The notes beneath the pieces are model-generated. The model did no database searches and was not told the DNA's origin. It was given only the letters and a program-made list of their open reading frames with translations. Below are positions 26,101-38,004 of a DNA stretch of 64,000 nt, piece after piece (position 1 is the stretch's first letter; each line of letters starts with the position of its first letter). Origin of the DNA: Sphagnum magellanicum. Taxonomy: Eukaryota; Streptophyta; Sphagnopsida; Sphagnales; Sphagnaceae. The position numbers and the translations under genes were made by a program. The DNA is taken from assembly GCA_021904315.1 (NCBI GenBank), contig CM038911.1, positions 3,040,501 to 3,104,500 of the forward strand, in the 5' to 3' direction.

Positions 26101-27758
26101 CTTTCTCTGTGGGGATTTTCAATGCTATTCCTCCTCCCTGAATCTCACCTGACTGATCAGGCCTGACATCTGATTCCACATTCTTGTTGCCTACCTCTGG
26201 CTTCTCCACCTGTTCCTCCTCAGCTTCAACATTATACTCTGATAATGCCATGGTTTTTGCTTTCTTGGACTCTCCTGCACCAACATCAGAATCTAGCCGC
26301 TTCCATTTCATAGTGCGACGCCGTTTCTTCTCCCTGGTATTTACAACTGCTTCAGGTTCAGTTTCCTCCTCCTCCTCCTCTTCAACTTCCTCTGTCTCAT
26401 GCCATGCACCTCTGGACCTCTGAATGCCCCTCTTCATCAGTGGCCTCGTCACGACATTGGTTGAAGGGCATCCTAAAGAAGAGGGGGATTCATGTTTACT
26501 GAGATCTCCTGGCATTGAGATGGGGTCTGCAGTTGCAACCCCCATATCAACACCATCAGAGGAAGAGCATTTGCCTATTCCGGAGCCCTCATCAAGCACT
26601 CCATTGGGTCCAAGCGATTTACTGAGGGACTGACCCACCAGCATATTGTTACAATCTTCTGCTGCTTTCTCATTCCCTTCATCAGAAAGCCCACTCAAGA
26701 CATTTTCTGAGCTCTTGGAACAAACATCCGATGGTGCATTCAGCACTCTCAAGCTGCCCACAACGTCTGATGTACCCTTTGCTGCCGTATCCGACAACAG
26801 ATCTTCGTTCTGAGGAACCTGTGATTTGCCTGCTCCTCCAGTACTCTCATCAAGCTGCTGCTCCTTTTGTTCCTCACCAGTTGCTGAGAATGGGTGGTGG
26901 CCATTGTGCTCTCTCAAGCTCTGCTTGGTTGTCTTTCCTACCTTGGCAAAAGCAATCTCAGCATTTGGGGCAGAAGAAGAATTCAATGGTTGCTCCTGGG
27001 AGCCATCAATCAGTGTCTGTCTGACTGTCTCCAGCTTCATTGCACTGAGGCCCTTCTCTTTCAGGCAGACTTGGCCTGCAAGCCTGGAACACAGAAATGC
27101 AACAGATATGTATCAGCAAGATGCCTGCTCAGCTGTGCAGTTTTGATTACATTTTCCAGAAGCAACCAGAAAACTGAGTCATGATGTGAGCTAATACCTG
27201 AGAGGTTAGACCCATAGAAAACTTAGAACAAGACTTTAAAGCAAAACCCATCCTTCCTGGTGCTAAGATCCTCACCTTGGAACTGCTCTTCCCCTTGAGC
27301 ACGGACTAGCCTTTCGGCACTTCAAGCAAGTGCACTCTATGTCTTCCTTTAATCCAGCTCCTAGGTCAGGCTTCCCTTGAGCTAGAGTGTCCCTTCCCTC
27401 TCCGCCCCAGGAATTTGCCAGTGCTGCTTCTACAACTGCAGACAAAAGGAGCTATTCAGAAACCACATTCTGTCAGAATCTGCATCAACAGTTTTTAAGC
27501 ACTGTCATTGGTACATGACTGCCAGTTGGTCATGCTTTTTGCCTTGCCTGAAAAAGAGTTGATAGAAAGGGAAAGTGCACCTTTAGGAGGTTGTGAACAG
27601 AGCTCATCATGTCCGGAACCACTTGCTTTTGCAAAACCCTCACAAAGCTCATTACCATGTACTTGTGAAGACTTCAGTTTGGGGGCCCATCCAGGGTTTG
27701 TAGCACCTTCCAGCTGTGGTACCCCCTCTACTGACCAGCCTTGCTTGTCCATCGCTAC

Positions 27759-27794
<36 letters not shown>

Positions 27795-30700
27795 AGGCAC
27801 CTCCCACCTCTTTCCACCCATGCTTCCAGCACACTCCTGCAATGCTTCTGATGAAGGTTCTGCAAATTTTCTTCCATTTGCCACATCATGATTCACATTG
27901 CTCTCCTCAAGGGGAGACTTTTGCAGAGACATATTATGACTAACCAAGGGTGGTGGTCCATGCTGTTGGTCTCCCATACTTGCAGCATTGCTCAGTGTTG
28001 TCTGCTGCTGGTGATGGCCAGTGGCTACAGATTTGCCCAGCAGTCCAAGACCTGAGGACGTTGGATCCAGTTGACTATCATTCTGCCCTGAAGAATTATT
28101 CACTGGATGAGGTCCTCCTCTTGTTGGGAAGGATGATGGCCTTGCATTGGAAGGGAAGTTCTCACCACCCACCTTTCCATGTGTGCTGCCCTGATCACTT
28201 GGAACGGAAGCTGGGCTCCCAGAACCCATGGGTCTATATCCAAATGACAATTGTATAGCATTCTCGAGAAGCCGTTTTCCTGTCTTATTACTTAGCTGCA
28301 TCAATGCACCTGAACTTAGTTTATCTAATGTGGTTCCATTCTCCAAAGTTACACTTCTTCTCAAGCGATCGGCATGTGGTAAATAATTCCAAGCCGACAC
28401 ATCGATTCCCTTTTCTTTATTCGCTACATTATCCATGCCTGTAGCCAGCTTGTTCAATTGAGGACTGCTGCAATCAAGTGCTGGCAGAGGAAACTTCATT
28501 TGCACATGTTCAGCATTACTTTCTAGATGCTGGATAGGGTACGTATTGACTAATTGCCTCACAGACTGCATCAATGGAACATTCATGCCACCCCTGTCTA
28601 CTTCCCCATTCAACCCATTCAAAGGAGATGAGTCCAATCTGCCTCCTCCTCTGGGTCCTTCATACCCAGGGGGAAGATTTCTGTTGGTCAAATGTTGATG
28701 CTCGCCAACATGCCCGGCAATATCAGAAAATCTTCTGGAAGTTGAATTCTGTATGTCTTGCTGCATTCTGGCATCCAACACTGCCAGAACCAATCAAAGT
28801 CAGCATAAGAAAACAGTTCCAGTACTGGTCTCTGACTGAAATACCCAATCTTACAGATCTTTCTGGGTGTTCCTCTTTTCTTTCTACGCAGCATACTGGC
28901 AGTAATGAGAAGACTCAGCCATGCAACCTTGACAAAACCTAAAAGAAAAAGAAGACCAAGGAACCCAGAAAGAAAACAGGAACACAAAAAAGAACAAAAA
29001 GGGGAAGGAAAGAAAAACCCCAAAAAGAAAAGAGAAAGGAAAAAGAGCTTGATGAAGTTGCAGAGAAATCTCCACAACGACAATTAAAGGTAACACGACA
29101 ATGAGTGCAGTCATACCCTCATGAGAGTTGCTCACAAAGTGACAGACCATCACCTTCATCACAAACGGCAGTGACGAGCTGCCATGACTCAGAAAAAGAG
29201 GAAGGAAAAAGAGTGAACCAAAACAGAGAACAACAGAAGCTTGATCATTTTGAGGACAAAATGAATTGTTCTGTAGTGTACCTCTCTGCACAACTTGATC
29301 AAAGAGAAGAGCCTTATGGCGCTCAACTGCTGAGGCAGGCAGAGAAGCCAAAGAGGCCACAAATGAATCCCCAGCTGGCTGTGTCTGTTGCTGAGAAGGT
29401 TGACCAAGCCTCAATTCAAAACTAGACAAGGAGCTCTCTTTCTCCTTGAGCCGTGGTGGCTCTTGCCCATCAACCCATCTGTTAGGTGGATAATGTGGCC
29501 CATTTGTGGTTTTCCCGCCACCCAACAACTGGTGTGCTGGAGGCACAATACATCGCTGATGTCTGTTGTTGATAAAATTGATGTACTCATTCATTGGCAT
29601 CCCTCCTGACACAGAGGAGTTGTGGAACAACTGATTGTTGCCAGGGTTCATCCCCTGATTCCTTGATTTGCCCTGCTGCTGTTGTGGTGCAGCAGGATCT
29701 GAAAACATTTGGCCTGATCCAAACTGCACACCCATATTGGCCACTGGGTATCCTGCCCTACCAAAGCTTTTCAGCAATGTCTCCCTGGCTTCAAGACTAC
29801 TGACATGATGAGGTCCAGCATTTGACGGATAATTCATGTTTGAGACTTCTTGACTTGTGGCATGCAACATTGAACTGTTTCCAGAGGCAAGCGAGGCATC
29901 CCAGACCTGGGTCATTCGGCTTTTCAGAACTGATAGCTTCCCACCACTCGACACATCAACCTCCTTTTGCCAGCTTTGTGTCACAACAGAATTGTACTTT
30001 GCCTGTCCTGCCTCCAACGGATCTAGGTCACTCCAATCCCAGCCCACATTGTCATCTGGCACCTTCACCTGCAGCCCAAAATTGCTTAGTAGAAGTCCCT
30101 GAAGCAGCACATACTTCTCTACCTGAGCAAAGATCAGGAGCAGTGCATTACAATACAAAGATTGCAGATGCAAACATATGCTTGTGAGCTTGGGTATTAT
30201 CTCTAGAGGAGAAATGTCACTGGTTAAACACATCGAGAAAGTTGCATGCTGCATACTGACCCCATATTGGCAGAAGAACAGTTTTCTCCACTGCACCAAG
30301 TTCTCACCACTTTCCATAAAAACTGCTTCACCAGGATTTACGACACTGTGTATGCCTGCATGCTGCAAATACATCAAAAGTCAAAGGGACAAGCTCCAAT
30401 GTACAATCTCCATTTTACAAGTTCCCAAGTACAATCTCCATTCAAACACACAGATCCTCCAAAAACTCAAATCAGAAACACATGTAAAACTAGTCACGAC
30501 TTGCTTGATTGCAAGAGCCAGATACCTACCTGAGTGAATTTTGACACAGACATATGCACGTTGTGGCAACTGCAGATGACTCCCAGTCGCCCAGCATCTG
30601 TCAAGCATAACTCTCCATCTGCAATCCCACTCACAGATTTTAGTCTGTGTGCTCAATGGGCCTTCACACATTGTGACCTGGCAATCCAGGATCAGTGCCA

Positions 30701-32307
30701 CATCCAGCAGTCCAATGTATGTAAAATGTCTTGTCACCCACCAAAGAGAATAACTCTGAGACTTCTCAGCATGCACATTGAAAAGCACTGGCAACAAAAT
30801 TTCTGAAGAAAGAACTCATCAAACATGAGCTTTTGGTTGAGGTGCTCCTAAAACTCACTCAGATACACCCCTGAAGAATTTGAGCAGAAGACTCGTGGCC
30901 ACCCCCCCACAGAAGCTGAACCCGAAGTGGATGGGAGATGGTTGGCTCGGGGAGGTGCTGCCATATCTGGAACACTTGGAACAGTTCTTTGCAGATCAGA
31001 ATTAGCAGAAAGGAAAGATGGTGCTTGTACACTTTGACACCGTGGCCTCTGCTGCTGCTGGCTTACAACCTCGGCCAGCCACTGTGGAGATGGGGTCTGT
31101 CGGCTTGCATCCCCTCCTTGTTCATGTGGCCCCCCTCCACAAGTGAAATTCAAATTTGGCTTTACAAGACCCAGAGGACCTCCAGATGTCCTTGCTACAT
31201 TTGAGTCCATGTTGTTCTTCTGCACCGCTGCTACAAACTGACCACTGGACAAAATACTTCCATCATGCTCCTTTCCATAATGAGGTGCTGCATCTGTTGC
31301 CACAGTGCTTGACTTTCCCATCCTGCTGTTCATTCGACTGGAGGATGGAGCATTATGATTGACCACAGCAGGCCATCCTCCGTACCCTGCGAGGTTCAAA
31401 GAGTTCATGTGACAAAGCTGAGGATTGGAGCCCATGTAAGGTGACCGGGAAGAAGAACTGATGGAGGATGCATGGTCACGTAACTGCTGTTGCTGCTGCG
31501 CTGCCCCGGAGACTAATGCTAAAAGCTCTGATCGTAACCTGTTTGTACTCGGTCCTTGGCCTCCAAAACTTGACTGATTGAGAGTAGTAGTGCCTGCAGC
31601 CTCTTGCCGGATCGTGCGCTCAATGACACAAACCTCTTGAGCCACCTGTGCCACATACGGCTGGGAATTCTGCCCAGGACTCATATCAAACTGTGCATAA
31701 ACCCCCCAACAGAATATTCCCAAGACAGATTAGACACCCTTCTGTAAATTCCAAGATGAGTGACAATTGATGCATGCTGGGACCAAATTGCCTGCTCCAG
31801 ATCAACAAACTTGCAACAAATGTGACATATTTCTATCACAAAACAAACTCCAATTACAACTGTCGAAGCACTCTGCAAACTCTCTCCTCTTCAGAGCCTC
31901 TTCAGAACCTCTTCAGAGGACTGTGGCTCTCATGATGGTGTTGGTTCCATCTTGCAGGTGCAAACAAGAAGATGAAATCAAAGATACTGCAATGTATCAC
32001 TACCTAGCATCACAAAAACAGCCAAGAATGTTTTGTAGACCTGCTAGAGAAAAGTTCAATGCAGATACCCATCATATTGGTCTCCTCTCATTGATCCTCT
32101 TTCCTCGCCACTGACATCTTGACCCTAGTAGAGATGAAGCTCAGCAGAAGCTCAACCCCAAGTCCCCTACTTTTCAAAAGATAATATTCTTGTCCCTGCA
32201 CGGTCGAGTCAAGTCAAAACTTGTACCTGATTCAATGATGCAGGAAAATGTCCAGGCTGTGCAGAGCTCCTGTTCAAGGACGCTGCTGCCTTCCACACGT
32301 CATCCAT
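20196..32307 (-). CDS. TDBD-like / PHD / extended PHD / SET domain histone-lysine methyltransferase-type protein
   Basis: I model 19 exons: 32307-32227, 31690-30867, 30644-30530, 30362-30261, 30122-29282, 28780-27581, 27435-27276, 27083-24690, 24555-24294, 24011-23928, 23731-23180, 22886-22791, 22542-22378, 22119-21931, 21551-21519, 21388-21278, 20973-20791, 20586-20542 and 20330-20196. All phases match and give 2523 residues. Order of parts: a region like the Tify-domain-binding domain of IDM1-type PHD proteins (about 310-374, '[16 protein letters not shown]'); a long Q/S/N-rich part with Q12; a charged part; a PHD finger (about 1960-2020, ending 'WFCRTCKF'); a split extended PHD (2022-2237, from '[13 protein letters not shown]' to '[13 protein letters not shown]'); SET (about 2380-2510) with '[10 protein letters not shown]', 'RFVNHSC' and 'EEITYDY'; post-SET '[10 protein letters not shown]'. 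Catalytic motifs look intact, so lysine methylation of histone H3 is likely. Layout resembles the plant protein encoded by Arabidopsis At1g77800 and the trithorax/ATX class. Exon 15, the ends of exons 2 and 6 and the start of exon 3 are the least certain. The start ATG follows from exon 1 ([12 protein letters not shown]). Confidence 0.88.
21720..21960 (-). repeat. Minisatellite of about five ~50 bp units made from an exon end and its splice donor
   Basis: On the plus strand the unit runs 'aaaggagctactacagacat' then 'acccgatgatcacacttcat' then 'gactgagggtc'. Five copies follow one another between 21720 and 21960; one copy is about 10 bp shorter, and the last continues into exon 14 of the SET gene. 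Read on the gene strand, several copies keep a version of the exon end and the CGG|GTATGT donor. The exon end at 21931 uses the first donor met by transcription. Copies differ at several bases, so the array is not brand new. Confidence 0.85.
22259..22283 (+). repeat. Interstitial telomere-like (TTTAGGG) repeat in SET-gene intron
   Basis: Three TTTAGGG-type units in a row lie in the intron between exons 13 and 14 of the SET gene. This is the plant telomere unit, also known as a telobox when near genes. Confidence 0.8.
24619..24649 (+). repeat. Interstitial telomere-like repeat in SET-gene intron
   Basis: Four imperfect TTTAGGG-type units (one as TTAAGGC) lie in the intron between exons 8 and 9 of the SET gene. 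Single AAACCCTAA boxes recur in other introns, near 20730, 21628 and 22920. Confidence 0.75.
27759..27794 (-). repeat. CAG trinucleotide run encoding polyglutamine
   Basis: Ten CAG codons, one CAA and one CAG in exon 6 of the SET gene encode 12 glutamines (context VPQ12VAMD). A nearly pure CAG run is length-unstable by slippage. The surrounding protein is rich in Q, S and N and probably disordered. Confidence 0.9.
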
Positions 32308-33780
32308 TGCTGGTCACAAAAACTATTGCTATGACCTAACCCACTACCACAACCATTGCATCAGCAGGGGCCGAAGGTGGAGGATGGAGGCCCCTGGACC
32401 TGGACTCAACTCCTGGCTAGATTTGCTCTCTATGCAGACACCGCCTGACAGTCTCCTACTGCAAATGAATTGTGCTACCTCAAGGCTATCCCAGCAAAAG
32501 CTTGGACTCCCTTTCAGCTTTACTTCTAGGAGAGCATCATCAAGACCATGTCTGCTCCATTTCTAGTATCAGCCTGTCACATGCATCAACCGCCACCAGC
32601 ATCAATTGTCTGCAGCCTGATCAGAATAGCTCTCCAATTTTGGCCTGATTGAAACTTGCCTCTCTGTCTGTCTGTCTGTCTCTGTGTGTTTGTGATCCGG
32701 ATGGCACAAGCGTTACTTAGGGCGCTTGACATCAAAATCTACACTAGTGCCATCAAACAAACGCTCTCTTCTCCATCCCCACGTGCAGACACACATGTAC
32801 AGGACAGAATCTTCGACAGACCCAAAGACCCATTCGCCTCCCAAGTGCTACAAAACAGCCACAAAGCTCAACATCATGCACCTCTCCTTCTGAGTACTCT
32901 TTCCCTCATCCTCATTTCAACACACACACAAACACAACGCTCGACTCTCCTCTACTCTCTCCTCTCCAGCACATGCACATACGCGCGACACAATCCCACA
33001 CAGTGTTCTTCTTTCTCGGACAGACTTTCTTCTTCCCTACAGATCTGATTCTACTACTACTACTCTCCTCCTCCAACCACACACACACACACACACACAC
33101 ACAAAACAAACACGAAACAGTTTCAAAACTGAAGCAGAATTCTAAAAACAACCCTCTTTTTTCTCTCTCTCTCTCTCTACACCCACAGTCCTTCCCCACC
33201 CTCTTCTTCTCTCCACCCCACAGTCCTTCTCCCTCTCTCTCTTCTCTCTCACCCAAAGTCCTTCTTCTTCTCTCCCTCTACGCACTCACCCACCCACCCA
33301 CCCACCCACCGGGCAACTTCCCAGCACCACTGTATGTATCTTCCTTCCTTTCAGGTGCCACAAAAGCGAGAAAAACACGAAACTGGGGACCAAATTCCAC
33401 TGGGATTTTCAAAGGCTTGTCGGCTTCGTCGCAACTCAGAGACGGCGAACAGAAGACACTAATCTCAAGCAACCCATCACCACAAAATCAACCAGCCAAC
33501 GCGAGAGAGAGAGAGAGAGAGAGAGCGGAAGAGAGCAGCTATGGTGGAGAAAAGCTCTTCTCTTCTTCTTCATGGGAGAGCCTTTCCTCTCTCTCCGCCA
33601 TCGCCAGGGGGCTTTCTAGGGCACCGGGGGAGCATGGTAACGGGGGACAGCCGGTATCAGCTACCGGTTATACTCGGTCTCACAACGGGCTCGACGCTTA
33701 GCTCCTCGTGGGAACAACCGGCCGTCGCCGGTTCACATTTCCCCATTTTCTTTTTTTCTTTTTCTATTTTCTATTTTAAA
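32308..33780 (-). promoter_or_regulatory. Probable promoter and 5' untranslated region of the SET gene
   Basis: The region upstream of the SET-gene ATG is less AT-rich than the desert beyond it and is full of simple runs: (CA)n at 33077-33103, (CT)n at 33163-33178, (CCCA)n at 33287-33310 and (GA)n at 33505-33526. GA/CT tracts are common in plant core promoters and 5' leaders, where BPC-type GAGA-binding factors act. No TATA box could be fixed, and the transcript start is not known. The plus-strand open frame across this region is low complexity and is not accepted as a gene. Confidence 0.5.
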
Positions 33781-36700
33781 AATTTTTAACCTCCCCACCT
33801 TTTTCACGACCTTTTTTCTTACCTTTTTTGTTTTTTTACCTTTTTCACAGTTACCTAGTATCCTATTTATACCAGGTGGTTGGTTGGTTGGTTCCCAGGT
33901 TCCTCCAATACCTTCATCCATATGGATGATATTTGGATGAAAACATAAGGAAGACAAAATTACCTACCTTATGAGGTTATGAGCCCTAACCCAGAGTCAA
34001 ATAGGTAACTCAAGAGTTGTGTTGGGTGGGTATTTGATTTTTTGTGTTGTGTAAAAATAAATAAATAAATAAATAAATACTTACACAAGTGAAATGTAAA
34101 ATAATTTCTATAATTTCATTTACAAATTGTTGGAATTCTAATTTACATTTTTTGTTTCTTTTATTAATTTTTTTTTTCCTTTGTTTATTTTTTCAAAATA
34201 GTTGAAAATGTCTCTCATTGTGAAGGAGCTTCCACAGATTTCAAATTTTTAAATTAATTCAAATTTACCAAACTTTCATTGAAAATTGTAAAATTTTGCA
34301 TTTATTGAGAAATTATGTTATAGCTACTATTCAAGTAGATTAAATTGGTTCATGAAAATAATTAGGCCCTCATAATCCTATGCTATTTATTATTTATTTA
34401 TTTATTTATTTAATTTATTCAGAGAACTCATAAATGTGTACCTATTTTCAAAATTTTCACCCAAATATTTCAAAGTTTTCAATACCAACATTCTTTTTTA
34501 AGTTTTCAAATTCTCCCTTTCAAAATTTGAATAAATAAATAAATAAATAAGGAGAAGGCTTATATGAGATTAGCCCCCTTATTTTCTTAGGTCTTGGGTT
34601 CGTTGGCTCTCCTTGCTTGTAGGGGGGAAAGACTAGGGGAGCTAACCCTACACCCAACCTAGGAGTTAAGATTTAGGGTTTAGTCTTATATCCTTATCAT
34701 AATGTGTGGTGTGCCACTAACCCAAGTGTGAACATGTCTCTATAATTGCTCCAAGTGTGAACAGGATTTGAGGATAGAGCCAAATGTGATATATATATAT
34801 ATATATATTTTTTTTTTAAATTAATTTTCAGTTACAATAATTACTCAAAATTCAAGATCTCTCTCACTTTAGGTCAAAAATTTACAAAATCTTCTCCAAA
34901 AACTCTCACTTATCATGGACTTTCCTAACACTACCAAGAGCTCAACATAATTTCCCTAAAAACATTTAATTTTAACTTTGTTGGATTTTTTCTTTTTTTA
35001 ATTTTTTAAAAAAAATTGTGTTGATTTATTCCTTTTGTTTCCTACTTTCGTCAACATAATTTTCAACTACACCAATTTTCCATGTCTTTGTTACCACTTC
35101 CTTGCTCCATTTTTCATTGTATGGCTTGTGTTGTTGATTAAATAATCTAATATTGAATGAATTGGGAAAGGGCAAATGGTACACCTTTAGCACATCTTGG
35201 CAATCTAATTTTATTTAAATTTTAATATTTATTTTTATTGAATTTTCATTTACAAAAATAACTCAAAACTCAATATCTCCCATAACATAAGTCTAAAAAT
35301 TATAAAATTGTCTCCATTAAACCTTACTCACAAAGAGCTTCTAGACACTACTAATTGCATGAATCAATTTCTCCACATTTTTTAATTTTTAATTTTAATG
35401 AATTTTCAATGACAAAATTGTTCAATGTTCAATATTTCTTATGGACCATTCTTTACTCATTAACTAGACCCTTACTAATTGGTTAGGGTTTCTAACCATA
35501 CCAAGAACCCAAGTCAAAGGCACACTATGGTTTGGGAAATCTCAACATGGTCCAAAACAAATTACCTTCCTTAATGATGATAGGATTGTTTTGTTAATTA
35601 ATGTACCAACTTCATGTACTTTTGTTGTTGCAATAGAATTTCAACCCTAAAACATTCTTCTTTCATAGGTAGTTAATTCCCTCTTACTCTTATTCCCTTC
35701 ATATAAGGTATTTAACAAAAGATGAGTCACTTTTCCTAGTTTCAAAAATTCTCAAAACATTCCTCTCAATTTTACATTACAACAAAATCACAAAATTTCA
35801 CATTTGCCAATATCAAAACAATTTACTATCCTTGCTTGCAAAATTCACAAGCACTCCATTTTACAACTTTGCAATGTGACAAAAACAATTGGATTTGCCA
35901 TGGTTTTTAACAACACAAAGTTAGGTATTTTTTTCCTTGTTTCAAACTTGACAAACACAAAACATTTTCACTTATAACAATATTGCATTGCAATGGTACA
36001 CCTTATTTAAATTCATTTCAAAAATAAATAAATAAATGCTATTAAGTTATTTGTAAAGTTAGGGAACCAACATTCTAAAATCAAGAAAACCCATGAATAG
36101 AAATTAAGCCCCTAGATATGCACTAACTTACAAAATCCCTAGCAAATGCTACAAGGAAGACATTTGGAAAGATGAGAAAAGATGTAGCATACTCATGTTT
36201 CACTCTCCTCAACAGCTTGTTGTACACACCCTTTGTTTAATTGAGCTCAAGTATTTGGTGAGCAGCTGAGAAATATGCTAACAACAGCATTATGTGCAGG
36301 CTTTTGTTTTCCAGATGGGCAAAGCACTTGACATTGTATACGAAGAAGTCAGGATTGAAACTCTGCTCATCGGACAAGGTCTCTCTACGACTGATAAAAG
36401 AGTCTCCTTTCAAGTGTTGGGTGCGGTTTAGAACTCTGCATGAACAACACATAATGGTCACGGTTGTCTTATTCCTCCGCCCCATCTTTCAACTTCTACT
36501 GTAACAACATTGGTCTCCTGCAGTTTCCTTCTGAAAGCATTTCCTCCTCACCCATGCTACTACTGGCAATGGCCTGCAGTGTGAAGAGCATTAGGAAGAA
36601 GAAGTAGGTCCTCTTTCTTGCACATTTGCAAACCCCCCCAAAACACAATCTTCTCTCAACAAATTCTATAAGTACGGTTTCATTTTGAGCTTTCAAAATG

Positions 36701-36900
36701 CAATTGGAACCACCACTCTGATTGAGTATTCCCCTGCTGGCAGCAATTGCACTGTCCTGTCGTAGCCCAATCTGACTTGCTTACCCTAGTGCTAGTCTTT
36801 TGCAGAAATTCTATCCCCATAGATCGATCTAGAAAATGTAGTTTGCAGTCAACAACAAGAAGCTTCAAACTACTATGAAATTGAGACTCACTGCAATCGT
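33780..36900. other. AT-rich intergenic DNA with simple repeats and old duplications
   Basis: This stretch holds runs of the 4 bp unit AAAT/ATTT at about 34056-34079, 34385-34413 and 34529-34552, an AT run at 34789-34809, and a diverged duplication at 34.8-35.45 kb listed separately. From about 36.2 kb the composition is again gene-like and probably includes the 3' flank of the membrane protein gene. No coding region is supported. Confidence 0.5.
34821..35450 (+). repeat. Diverged tandem duplication, ~418 bp spacing
   Basis: The block starting near 34823 ('aattttcagttacaataatt') reappears near 35241 ('aattttcatttacaaaaata'), and similarity continues for about 140 bp, including the 'caaaatcttctcca' / 'aaaattgtctccat' words. 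A shorter third trace starts near 35397. The copies are old, with many changes. Confidence 0.6.
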
Positions 36901-36987
36901 GGCGCGTTTTCGTGCTCAGGCAAGTAACTCATGCTGCTATAATCGCATAAGTTTGCAGAGACGATAAAATTGAGCATTATTGATCCA

Positions 36988-38004
36988 TTACACTTCCTCC
37001 AGTTCAGCATCCAATGCTGCCAAAGAAATAGGGCCTTTGAGAGGCGTGTACACTTCCAAATAACCATCCAAATGGTCTGAGAGCGTATACCGGTCGATAC
37101 TTTCATTGTGATATGCTTTGCACACAAAGTAGAGCACAGTTTGTGCCAGGATTCCTACCAGGGTCACCCCTGTCCACAACACTAAGAGAGAAAACCCTAG
37201 AATGACCCTTCCTGCCACACTGTCCAAATGATGGGTTGGGTTCACGACACCAATCTGAAAGAAGCTTAAAATCGTGACTGTACAAGCTATGTATATCAAG
37301 AAGAGACAAAAGCCGATGAGATTCTTCCCTTGCATCAGATGGTAGCTTTTTCTCAAAGCTTGCAGCCCGGTGCTATCTTCCAGCACGGATATCACACTTG
37401 CAAGATGCCATAGCAAGTTGAGATAGACCAGGATCATGTAGAAAGCCACAACTAGAGGTATGAGAATGGGAAGCATGGTCACACCTATTGTTTTCTGAAG
37501 GAGAAGGAACAGGAAAAAAAGGATTGCGAATGAGATATTGTAGCAAAGAATCACCAACTGTGCCCATAGAAATGTGATGACCAATCTCTTCCACACTTTT
37601 GGAACCACGCTGATGACCTTGAAATAGGACAACCCCTTCCCCGTGTAGATGCTTGCAACGCTGTAGACTATGGCTGCAGTCGAGAGCAGCGAGAAGGCGA
37701 GCACGAAGATGACGTACAGCAGTGTCAGGATCCCGAGGCCCACCACTTCCTTGTCCAGAACCTTCTCCGTGTCTGCTGCAGCTGGGGTGCCTTCTTCTTG
37801 TGAGACTAGATTCTCGTTTCGGAAGATCTTTTCTTGCAGGCGATCGGAGATGAGATAGTGGGAGAAGATCACGATTCCTAAAGGAAGTACCAATGTGAAG
37901 GCTAGCGACATGAGGAGCCGCGTGTACGTGCGCAATATCTTGAAAGCCTCTTTGCAAATGCCTCCTATTCCTAGAGAATGCATCACTTCTGGTTCGCCCT
38001 CCAT
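36988..38004 (-). CDS. Multi-pass membrane protein of a plant-conserved family
   Basis: A single uninterrupted frame of 338 residues. About six membrane segments are visible: roughly residues 30-52, 90-118, 137-169, 176-203, 228-255 and 266-296. The loop between the first two is hydrophilic and acidic (about 53-88). The C-terminus after 'YFVCKAYHNESIDRYTLSDH' is cytosol-like and acidic, ending LDAELEEV. Both the '(V/A)CKAYHNE' type motif after the last helix and the pairwise helices resemble plant transmembrane proteins of unknown function such as those like Arabidopsis At1g31130 and At4g19950; this match is from memory and tentative. No signal peptide is evident and the substrate, if any, is unknown. 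There is no intron within the coding region; the first ATG of the frame is used. Confidence 0.8.
   Translation of the reverse strand: MEGEPEVMHSLGIGGICKEAFKILRTYTRLLMSLAFTLVLPLGIVIFSHYLISDRLQEKIFRNENLVSQEEGTPAAADTEKVLDKEVVGLGILTLLYVIFVLAFSLLSTAAIVYSVASIYTGKGLSYFKVISVVPKVWKRLVITFLWAQLVILCYNISFAILFFLFLLLQKTIGVTMLPILIPLVVAFYMILVYLNLLWHLASVISVLEDSTGLQALRKSYHLMQGKNLIGFCLFLIYIACTVTILSFFQIGVVNPTHHLDSVAGRVILGFSLLVLWTGVTLVGILAQTVLYFVCKAYHNESIDRYTLSDHLDGYLEVYTPLKGPISLAALDAELEEV

Noticed and set aside
27495-27581. Alternative end of SET exon 6 near 27510 (TCAT|GTACC)
   Set aside because: Also in phase, but the donor at 27581 (AAAG|GTGCAC) seemed more consistent with the protein; not decided.
24012-31362. 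Many plus-strand frames opposite the SET gene
   Set aside because: They are antisense shadows of long coding exons, with C/S-rich or leucine-rich composition mirroring Q, S and E codons.
32973-33789. Plus-strand frame of 242 codons before the SET gene
   Set aside because: Made of CT, CA, CCCA and GA simple runs that code S/L/H/P runs; fits a promoter or leader better than a gene.
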